A stretch of 64,000 bases of DNA from Tragulus kanchil (taxonomy: Eukaryota > Chordata > Mammalia > Artiodactyla > Tragulidae). A program made the position numbers and the translations under genes. The stretch is from assembly GCA_022376925.1 (NCBI GenBank), contig JAIOJX010000025.1, forward strand, positions 186,557,801-186,621,800, given 5' to 3'. Position 1 is the stretch's first letter, and each line of letters opens with the position of its first letter. Under the pieces are notes generated by a model. That model was not told the DNA's origin and did not search any database. It saw only the letters and a list, made by a program, of their open reading frames with translations. This document shows, one piece after another, positions 1 to 9,900 of the stretch.

Positions 1-51
1 GTGGAGTTCCGCATAGAGAAGCTGAACCAGCTGTGGGAGAAGGCCCAGCGG
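1..51 (+). pseudogene. LRPAP1: Truncated extra copy of LRPAP1 exon 1 (3' part)
   Basis: Bases 1-51 encode VEFRIEKLNQLWEKAQR followed by the GTGAGC donor, identical to 1124-1174 of the real exon 1. The copy is cut by the window edge, so whether it has its own start and promoter cannot be seen. It belongs to a 1123-base direct duplication and is most likely an unmerged assembly overlap. Confidence 0.9.
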
Positions 52-819
52 GTGAGCGGCGCCGGGCCCTCCGCGTCGGGGCCCGCGGGGGGCGCTGGCC
101 GGGGGGCGGAGGCCGGGGCGCCCGGCGGAGGGCCCCGGGCTCCCGCCCCGCAGGTGCCGGCCGCGTCTCCTGCCTTCTGCCTCCCCGGATGGAGGAACGG
201 GGGGAACGTGTGACGCTGGTCAGGAGGACCAGTCCAGGGCTGGCAGAAGCCAGGAGCGGGCAGGTGCGTGCTCGGTCGGGTGGGAGGACACCTGGATCTC
301 GGGACGGAGCCCCACCTTCCTTGTTTCAGAGGGGAGGACAAGGTCACACGGCCCGGGGGCAGCACCTAACAGCCCCTCCGGTGCTGGGCGGGGTGTTTCA
401 CTGCTCCAAACCAGGTATTCACAACTTCTGAATGGAATTCGTCAGGCCTAGCCTTCCAGCATTCCCGAGTCCTTGAAGGAGAGTAAAACGGGCAAAGGAA
501 CTCCTTTTTTTTAGGAAAGAGGAGGAACTGGAAGGGGAAGGACGGTGGGGGAGGGCCGTGGCCGGGAGCTTGCGGGGCTGTCAGGGGCCGGTGGAGCCCC
601 CAGGCCCTTGGTGAGCGTCCCAGACCAACGCCCTTGAGGATTCTACGTGCTTTAGTTTCCTTAAAATCATGGGAGATCCTGTCTTGTCCCCACCTAGCCC
701 CGGGAAACCCTTCCGTGCCTGCGGCGTCACGGGGCCGCGGTGTGGTTGCCTAGGAAACGCCCCCGTGCCTCCGCAGGGCTCCCCGGGCCTCGTAGTCCGC
801 CTTTGGACCGTCCGCGGGA

Positions 820-961
820 GGAAACCGGGGGGACTACAACTCCCAGGAGGCAGCGCGGCGCCCGGGGGCGGGGCGAGCCTGGTGGGCGGGGCCGGGGCGG
901 GCCCGGGGCGGGGCCCTCTTCCTCCCGCGGCGGCCGGGGGCTCGGCGTCTGCCGGCGGAAG
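820..961 (+). promoter_or_regulatory. LRPAP1: LRPAP1 TATA-less CpG promoter with ZNF143-type site
   Basis: Just upstream of the LRPAP1 start there is no TATA box. Position 833-851 reads ACTACAACTCCCAGGAGGC, a close match to the known ZNF143/THAP11 promoter motif (ACTACAA.TCCCAG...GC). Several GGGGCGGGGC-type Sp1 boxes follow at about 863-915. The start codon sits in CGGAAGATGGCG, which combines an ETS core (CGGAAG) and a YY1 core (AAGATGGCG). This is the usual make-up of a broadly expressed housekeeping promoter, which suits an ER chaperone. Motifs were matched by eye; the transcription start is not defined. Confidence 0.7.
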
Positions 962-3900
962 ATGGCGTCGCGGAGGGCGGTCGCCGGGCCGCGCGGGCTC
1001 CGGTCGGCGCCGCTGGTGCTGGTGCTGGTGCTGCTCCTCGGGCCGTGGCCGGCGGCGGGCCACGCCGGCAAGTACTCGCGGGAGCAGAACGAGCCCGGGC
1101 CGCCCGCGAGCCGCGCGCCCGGGGTGGAGTTCCGCATAGAGAAGCTGAACCAGCTGTGGGAGAAGGCCCAGCGGGTGAGCGGCGCCGGGCCCTCCGCGTC
1201 GGGGCCCGCGGGGGGCGCTGGCCGGGGGGCGGAGGCCGGGGCGCCCGGCGGAGGGCCCCGGGCTCCCGCCCCGCAGGTGCCGGCCGCGTCTCCTGCCTTC
1301 TGCCTCCCCGGATGGAGGAACGGGGGGAACGTGTGACGCTGGTCAGGAGGACCAGTCCAGGGCTGGCAGAAGCCAGGAGCGGGCAGGTGCGTGCTCGGTC
1401 GGGTGGGAGGACACCTGGATCTCGGGACGGAGCCCCACCTTCCTTGTTTCAGAGGGGAGGACAAGGTCACACGGCCCGGGGGCAGCACCTAACAGCCCCT
1501 CCGGTGCTGGGCGGGGTGTTTCACTGCTCCAAACCAGGTATTCACAACTTCTGAATGGAATTCGTCAGGCCTAGCCTTCCAGCATTCCCGAGTCCTTGAA
1601 GGAGAGTAAAACGGGCAAAGGAACTCCTTTTTTTTAGGAAAGAGGAGGAACTGGAAGGGGAAGGACGGTGGGGGAGGGCCGTGGCCGGGAGCTTGCGGGG
1701 CTGTCAGGGGCCGGTGGAGCCCCCAGGCCCTTGGTGAGCGTCCCAGACCAACGCCCTTGAGGATTCTCCTGCTGGGAGTGCCCAGCGGTCAGGGCCTCTG
1801 TGTGCCGCCTGCCCAGGTGAGACCACTCTGCTGGAGAGCCTGGGGGGCTTCCTGGAGGAAGGGGCTCCTGTGCCCAAGAACCCTCCCGGGGCCCTCCTGC
1901 CTGCAGGGCTGTGCTGGTCAGCCCCGCCTCATCTGTCCAGATGCTGGTTTGCACCTGCCGGCCTCACACCTCCTGGCCGCCACCAGCCCTCGAGCTGCAC
2001 CCACATGACCCCACGCCCCAGTCCACTGCTGACCTGGTCAGCCTCAGATCACATCTGGCCAAGAGGGCGGCCTCTGTTCTCCGGGAACCCTAAGCCCGTT
2101 CCAGCCTTGGACAGACAAGCCCTGGACTGGATGACCTCTCTGAGCCCCTGGGCCGTGAAATTCTCCAGTGGCACGTCCACGTGTTTTCTGCTCAACAGAG
2201 TGCACAGGTCCTCGGGCTGGGGCTCGTGCCTGGTGGCGTTCATTCGGCCCCCGCTGAGCAGGCCTGTGGAATTCAAGCGGGCCTGGACAGGCCCTCCTGG
2301 ATGGCGACTGGACTTTCCCGGTGGTCCAGCAGTTGACTGTGAGGTTGTCTTGCCAGTACAATTTTTATTTTAAATAATATTTAAATGTGGGCTTCCCTGG
2401 TGGTCCAGTGGGTAAGGACACTGCCTTGCAGTGCAGGGGGCGCCAGTTCGATCCCTGGCCTGGGAAGATCCCGCGTGCCGCGGAGCGGCTGGACCGATGT
2501 GTCCAACTACCGAGCCGGAGCTCTGGAGCAAGAGAGGCCACTGCGATGGGAGGCCTACACAGGCCAAAGAACAAAGATGGAAATACATGAAAGACCTATA
2601 GAAGTGGCCAAAAAAAAAAGACAAAACAACTTAAGATCTACCTTTGGAGCCAGTTGTTATATAATCAATATACAGTTTGAATGGGCTTCCCAGGTGGCAG
2701 AGCGTAAAGATCCCTGCTGCCAGTACAGAAGATGGGCATCTGATCCCTGAATCAGGAAGATCCCTGGAGAAGAAAGTGTCGACCCCAGTATTCTTGCCCG
2801 GACGACCCCATGGAGCCTGGCGGGCCACAGTCCACGGGTCACAGAGTCTGACTCGATGGAGGGACCAGATGGCTGCAGCGCACGGTCTGGTTACCAGCGT
2901 CGCTCCGTGCCCACAGCAGACTCTGTGCCCTTTGACCAGCCCCCCACCCCCACCCCTGGCCCCGGCCCCGGCCGCCGGCTCTGCCCTCCACTCCCGTGAG
3001 TCTGGGCGGCTCTCCGGCCTCTGAGTGGTGGCGTGGGGTGGCGCTTACTCCGAGTGCCTGTTGCACTCAGTGTCACGTCCTTCGGGCCGTCCACGCTGTC
3101 TCAGACGGCAGGCGTCCCTTCTCCGAGGCTGTGGTCTGCCTGTTCCATGGTTTCTTCATCTGTTCATCTGAGTTGTTCCCAGGTCCTGGCTGCCGTGACC
3201 AGGGGGCGCGGGAGCCCAGCTCTGTCTCCCTGCTTCTGACGGGCCGGAGGCGGGCTTCACGCGGCAGACAGGTGCCTCCGAGGCTCTCGGGCGGGCACGC
3301 GTGCAGGATTTTGACCGGCCGCCTCTGGCGTCTCCTCCCAAGGTCCATTTCTCCGGGCCTGTGGTCGGTCCCTCCGCAGCTGGTGGTCAGGGGTCCTCTC
3401 TTCTCCCACAGCTGAACCTACCCCCTTCCAAGCTGTCCGAGCTCCACGCCGATCTGAAGATCCGAGAGCGGGACGAGTTCAGGTGGAAGAAGCTGAAGGC
3501 CGAAGGCCTGGATGAGGACGGAGAGGAGGAGGCAAAGCTCGTCCGCAGTCTCAACGGTATCTCCTCCTCGGTCCGGGGCAGCGGCCTCCCAGGCTCGGCC
3601 TGGCGTCTCGTTCTGACTCGGCTTGCGGGCAGGTCGAGAGTCAGGGCCGCCCCGTGAGCCTCGGCCACAGGCAGGGCCGCTGCCCAGCTGTCCCCGACGG
3701 CCGAGGCCAGGAGGAGGGAGGCCGGGACGGGGGTCTGGCGGGTGAGCCCACAGCAGCCGAGGCCCCGGGGCGTTGGCTCCAGGAGCGCTGCCGGGGGCGC
3801 CCAGGGTCGCCCAGGTGAGGACCCTGCTGCCAGTACAGAAGATGGGCATCTGATCCCTGAATCAGAATGGGGGTGTCGGCCCCAGTATCCTTGCCCGGAC

Positions 3901-6900
3901 GACCCCATGGAGCCTGGCGGGCCACAGTCCACGGGTCACAGAGTCTGACTCGATGGAGGGACCAGATGGCTGCAGCGCACGGTCTGGTTACCAGCGTCGC
4001 TCCGTGCCCACAGCAGACTCTGTGCCCTTTGACCAGCCCCCCACCCCCACCCCTGGCCCCGGCCCCGGCCGCCGGCTCTGCCCTCCACTCCCGTGAGTCT
4101 GGGCGGCTCTCCGGCCTCTGAGTGGTGGCGTGGGGTGGCGCTTACTCCGAGTGCCTGTTGCACTCAGTGTCACGTCCTTCGGGCCGTCCACGCTGTCTCA
4201 GACGGCAGGCGTCCCTTCTCCGAGGCTGTGGTCTGCCTGTTCCATGGTTTCTTCATCTGTTCATCTGAGTTGTTCCCAGGTCCTGGCTGCCGTGACCAGG
4301 GGGCGCGGGAGCCCAGCTCTGTCTCCCTGCTTCTGACGGGCCGGAGGCGGGCTTCACGCGGCAGACAGGTGCCTCCGAGGCTCTCGGGCGGGCACGCGTG
4401 CAGGATTTTGACCGGCCGCCTCTGGCGTCTCCTCCCCAAGGTCCATTTCTCCGGGCCTGTGGTCGGTCCCTCCGCAGCTGGTGGTCAGGGGTCCTCTCTT
4501 CTCCCACAGCTGAACCTACCCCCTTCCAAGCTGTCCGAGCTCCACGCCGATCTGAAGATCCGAGAGCGGGACGAGTTCAGGTGGAAGAAGCTGAAGGCCG
4601 AAGGCCTGGATGAGGACGGAGAGGAGGAGGCAAAGCTCGTCCGCAGTCTCAACGGTATCTCCTCCCCTCGGTCCGGGGCAGCGGCCTCCCAGGCTCGGCC
4701 TGGCGTCTCGTTCTGACTCGGCTTGCGGGCAGGTCGAGAGTCAGGGCCGCCCCGTGAGCCTCGGCCACAGGCAGGGCCGCTGCCCAGCTGTCCCCGACGG
4801 CCGAGGCCAGGAGGAGGGAGGCCGGGACGGGGGTCTGGCGGGTGAGCCCACAGCAGCCGAGGCCCCGGGGCGTTGGCTCCAGGAGCGCTGCCGGGGGCGC
4901 CCAGGGTCGTCCAGGTGAGGAGGGGGCGCCCGGGGTCCAGTCCGCATGGTGAGGAGCGGAGCCTTCACCGGCCACGTTCGTGCCCCGCGCAGAGCCGTCC
5001 TGTATTGTCTCAGGGACACTGGTTTCTCGGGGTGCCAAGGTGACCCAGCAGGGGCTCTGGCCCGGGAGCTGGAGCCTGAGGTGGGCCCTCCGTTCTGGGG
5101 GTGCTCCCTGGGCGGCTGGCCGTCTTCCGGGTGTGGCCCGTGGGCCTCCGCATCCCGCCCTCTGTGGAGTGAGGTCCAGAGGAGGGACCGGGGCCAGGCG
5201 GGCCCCAGCCTGGATGAGGACCCAGGCGTGGAGCGCAGCGGAGAGGGGAGGCCCAGGCCGTTTCTCCGGGGGCCCGTGGTGGGGCCTGGGGGGACAGTGG
5301 GTCCTCTCAGCAGACCCTGGGCGCCCGTCCCTCAGCGGGAAAGGTGGGTGGGAGGAGGTGCCTCCGTGGAGGGTGCTTCCTGCCGGGACGCGGGCGCTGA
5401 GCCGCAGGCGGCCGCCGGCACGGAGGTCCTGGGGGGCGCTGTGTCCAGGCGCCGTGGCGAAACGGCACCCGGCCACCGGCCTGCGGTGACCGGCCAGCAG
5501 CAGTCGAGCCAGGGTCCCGCCCGGCTCCACTGTGGTTAGAAACCTTTCACTGGAAGCTGTTGACTCCGAGAGTCCTAGGAGAAGACCGCTTTCTCCAGCA
5601 AAGACGTGGGCTGTGGGAGAGCCGCCCGGGCGCGCAGCCTGCCCGCCCCACCCCGCCCTCGGACGGAACCAGGCCGCGGTTCTGGTTTTGGGGAGCTGGC
5701 CCTGAAGGCAGCCCCGTGGGGCTGGCCTTGTGCTCCCGTGCGGTGCTGTCTGCCACGGAGCACGGGGTGGAGGGGTCGGCGGGAGCCCCGAGGCCGCCAG
5801 CGTGGGGGCTGGTGGACCAGGAGCCCCGGGTTCGCGCTCCTCTCCAGGCCCGGGGGCCGGGGCAGAGGCCGGGGCCGCCCCCAGGCCGCCCCCTCGAGCC
5901 CGCCCTGCTCTCTCCTAGTCGTCCTGGCCAGGTACGGTCTGGATGGGAGGAAGAACGCCCACGCCGTGAGCGGCAACTTCATCGACCAGGGCCCCACCGG
6001 CGACGGCCTGGCGGACCCGCGGCTGGAGAGGCTGTGGCACAAGGTACCCGCGGTGCTGCGCGGCCGAGCCCGGGCGAGAGCGGCCTCCGGCTCCGGCGCC
6101 CTGCCCGAGCCGGGCTCGCGGGGCTTGCTTCCGGCTGCCGCCCCCGCCCTGGGTCTCGGCTCTTTCCTGGCTGGACTTCAGGCGGCTGTAGGCGAGCGTT
6201 GAGGCCAGGGAGTCAGACGTGGCGCACGGGCTCCTGGGCCGCGGTTGGAAACGCAGACTCGTGTGACGAGCGGCTCGCTCCGCGCGGCCTGGGCGGTCAG
6301 CGCTGGGGCACCGGGGCCGGCAGGGGCGCTGGCCCTGCGCCGTGAGCACCGCGTGCACCTGAGAGGCAGCCCCGTCTGGACTCAGCCGACCGCTGGTCGT
6401 GCAGCAGGGCAGTGTCGTTTGCACACGTCTGTGCGTAAATGGACCCTCGCAGGTCAGACCTGAGGTCAAGGGTCAGAGGTGACCTGCCCCTGTGGACGGT
6501 GGCTGTGACTCAGAAGGTGCTGGCTGGTGCAGCGCCGGGTGCTGGCCGGCCAGGGTCAGGGGATGCTGGCCCGGGCAGGGCTTCGCTCCACTTTGCCCCC
6601 CAGCTCCTGGCCTGGACCTGGCGTCCGTGGTCACGAGGGGCAGAGCCAGAGCAGGGGTGCGAGCGGGGCGGGGTTCTCAGGGCTGAGCCGGGCCTGCTCT
6701 GTCCTCGAGAGTCTGCCGCCTCCGGCCCCGTCCCTGGCGGGTGGGGGTCGACCTGAGTGCCAGGCCCTCCCCGGAGGGTGCGGCCGCCCGCGCTCCCTCG
6801 CCCGGGCGCTCCTCCGGGGGCCCGTGCCCACCCCGCTGGCTTGTGGTCTCCCGGCCGTGCCCCAGGAGAGGTGGTGAAGCTGAGAGCTGGCCTGGGCACG

Positions 6901-9900
6901 GCCCGGGGTGCTCACTGGCGGTGCTGCCCTTTCAGGCGAAGACCTCCGGGAAGTTCTCCAGCGAGGAGCTGGACCAGCTGTGGCGGGAGCTCCAGCACCA
7001 CCAGGAGAAGGTGCAGGAGTACAACGTGCTGCTGGAGGCGCTGAGCCGCGACGGAGGTGCTCCCCGGGGCGGGCGGGCGGCCCCGGCTCCGGGGCAGCCA
7101 GGCGGGGTGCCCGGGTGGGACTGGCGCCCCGCTCTCGGGCCTCCCGGCTTCTGAGCAGGAGCCTCGGGCTTGGGAGCCTGCCGTGTGTGAGCACGTGGCC
7201 GGTGGGCGGGCCTGCAGTGAGCGGACTGCCACCCCGGGCGGGACTTCGAGGGCCCCTTTGTGGTGGACGGGGGACCCGCCTGAGAGTCCCCAGGACCGCC
7301 CCTCAGCCCTGCCTGGGTGCCCCCAGAGCTCCACGAGAACGCCATCAGCCCGGCGGACGCGAGCCGCGTCCAGGAGGAGGCGCTGCAGGGCCGGCACGCG
7401 GAGCTGAAGGGCCGGCTGCGCAGCATCAGCCAGGGCTTCGACCGGCTGCACCGGGTCAGCCGCCAGGGCTACGGCGGCCAGAGCGGTGAGCGAGCCCGTC
7501 GCCCTGCCCCGGGCATCCCGGCTGCCCTGGCCGCTGCAGGCGGGTCACTTTGCCTGCCTTCTCGCGCAGAGTTCACGGAGCCCCGGGTGCTGGACCTCTG
7601 GGACATGGCCAGGTCAGCCAACCTCACCGAGAAGGAGCTGGAGTCCTTCCGGGTAAGCGGGGGTCCCAGCCACGTGGTGTGGCCGCGGCTCGCCCGGCGG
7701 GCTTGCCAGCAGCGGGGAAAGGCGCCCTCCCCTCGTCCTCGAGGCCGGCGCGCACACGTGCAGCCTCGGGCCCTCTGCGTCCCCCGACGTCCAGGCTGAC
7801 CGCCCGCGCGGGACAGGCAGGCGGTGGCTTCGGGCGTCTGCTCAGAGTGGCGCCCTGGGTGTGCGCACTGGGCTCGTGGGACCGCTGGAGCGAGGGGCGT
7901 GGGGCGTGGAGGAGCCACGGAGGCCCTGGCCTGCGGGGCCCAGAGGAGCCGGGACTTGTCAGTCGCCTCCCCGTGCGTCCTGCTGAGGCCGAGCCTCCAG
8001 GGGTCAGGGGCCGGGGAAGGGCACAGGCTGGGGCGCAAGCCGCCGTCTCCTCGGGCAGGCGTGCAGGGCGGGGGCCGGGCGGGGAGCTCCACGGGGCCTG
8101 TGGCGTTAGGCGCCGTGGACGTGGTCGGGGAGTCTGCCCAGGCCTGGAGGCAGTAGAGCCTGTAGGGGGCTGAGCTGTTGAAACTTGATTCTAGGAGGAG
8201 CTTAAGCACTTTGAAGTTAAAATTGAGAAGCATCACCATTACCAGAAGGAGCTGGAGATTTCTCATCAGAAACTGAAGCACGTGGAGAGCTTTGGGGACC
8301 CGGAGCACATCGGCCGCAACAAGGAGCGGTACGCCATGCTGGAGGAGAAGACCAGGGAGCTGGGCTACAAGGTGGGTGTGCACTGCCGGGGGGATCGGCT
8401 CACCTCAGGGCCCCGCACCTGCTCCTGCTGGGGGCTGCACAGCCCTGATGGGCGTCACGCTGGCCGATGGGGCAGGGACCTCCCACCTCCCCTGCCTCCG
8501 GGCCTGTTGGGGCCAGGCTGCCCACCAGGTGCCCAGGCAAGGGGTTTGGGGGCAGGCGGGCGGGCAGCCAAGGCTGGAGCCGGGCTCTTCCGGCCACACG
8601 GCTGGCCTCCTGGCCCCAGAACGTGTGGCCCACCACGGCTCTGTGTGACCTTTACCCCCCCCCCCACAATGAGCTGCCTCTGGAGTGGACACAGGAGCCA
8701 GCGGTCCCCAGCATTCGGCCTGGGCACTCGGAGACCACGCGCAGCTCCAGAGGCTGTGGACGCTGTCGGGGCAGCAGCAGGTGGCCTGGGGCCCCTGTCC
8801 TCGTGCCGCTCAGTGGGGCACACAGATGCCCTAGACGGGGGCGTGGGCCCCGTCGCTGGGTGATGTGAGAATCCCAGAGGGGGCCAGGACACAGCAGGAC
8901 AGAGACGAAGCCCCCTCACTGGCTCACGTGTCCCTGTTCGGAGCAGAGCGGAGCTCACCGAGGGGAGAACAGCAGACCAGGGAGGAGGGCTATGTGTGCT
9001 GGTTTTTGAAACGATGAACAGAATCCATAAACCTTCAGTCACATTCATCAGAAAGACAAGAGGGCTTCCCTGGTGGTTCAGTGGGCAGAGAGTCCGCCTC
9101 GCAGTGCCAGGGGCACCAGTTCGATCCCTGGCACGGGAAGCAGCCCACGTGTTGTGGAGCGACTGGACCAGTGTGTCCAATGACGAGCCAGCGCTCTGGA
9201 GCACATGCGTCCAGAGTCAGTGCTCTGCGGCGAGAGAGGCCACTGCGACGGGAGGCCCACACAGGCCCAAGAATGAAGATAAAATAATAAAATGAAAGAT
9301 CAATAGAAGTGGCCAAAAAAAAAAAAAAGGCTTCCTGGTGGTCCAGTGGTTGGGAACCCGCCTTGCAATGCAAGGGACACTGGTTCGATCCCTGGCCTGG
9401 GAAGGTCCCGCGTGCCACGGAGCGAGGAGGCCAGAGCTCTGGAGCCCGTGGGCCACAACGGCTGAAGCCCAGGCGCCCAGAGTCTGCTGTGCAGCAGGAG
9501 AAGCCACTGCAGTGAGAAGCCCGCACATGACCAGGGAGAATAGCACCCGTGTCCCTCAGCTGGAGGAAGCCTGAGTGCCGCAGTAGACACCCCACCGCGG
9601 CCAAAAGTAACACCTCAATCTTGAAAAGACAGCGAGAGATGCCGGGTCAGTGGAGGCAGAAGCGAGGACGCTGCGGGGGAGAGGCGCGCTCGCCGCAGCC
9701 CGTCCACTTCCCTCCGGTGCTCCCTGGAGGCTGTTTCGGGTTAACGAGCTGCCCAGATGGTTTTTTGTGACGAGCTCTTGGTGGGGCGGGGCGGGGGGAC
9801 TTGGAGTCACCAGGCTCAGGCTTTTCAGCAACAGGCTGTGTCTCGGGTCTTGAGATCGCCGCTGACCGGCTTGCCTCGGGGGCCTCGGACCGTAGCATTC

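Larger units (their letters stand above)
1..1767 (+). repeat. Duplicated block 1 (offset 1123)
   Basis: 1-644 is identical or nearly so to 1124-1767; the left copy is cut by the window start. Includes part of LRPAP1 exon 1 and intron 1. The two copies part after GAGGATTCT. Confidence 0.95.
1175..3411 (+). other. LRPAP1 intron 1
   Basis: Non-coding. Its first part (to 1767) repeats 52-644. From 2386 onward it is largely ruminant SINE sequence. Between 1768 and 2385 I see nothing recognisable. Confidence 0.6.
2711..4920 (+). repeat. Duplicated block 2 (offset about 1097)
   Basis: 2711-3820 against 3821-4920, abutting. Carries LRPAP1 exon 2. Differences: a 13-base deletion and substitutions within 60 bases of the junction, plus C-run changes at 4435 and 4665. 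Confidence 0.95.

Noticed and set aside
580..1490. Antisense open frames across the LRPAP1 promoter
   Set aside because: CpG-island composition gives stop-poor frames on all strands; no homology and no splice structure.
3660..3820. Extension of LRPAP1 exon 2 beyond GTATCT
   Set aside because: The frame can be read further, but the GT donor, the phase with exon 3 (split valine codon) and RAP homology place the exon end at 3556.
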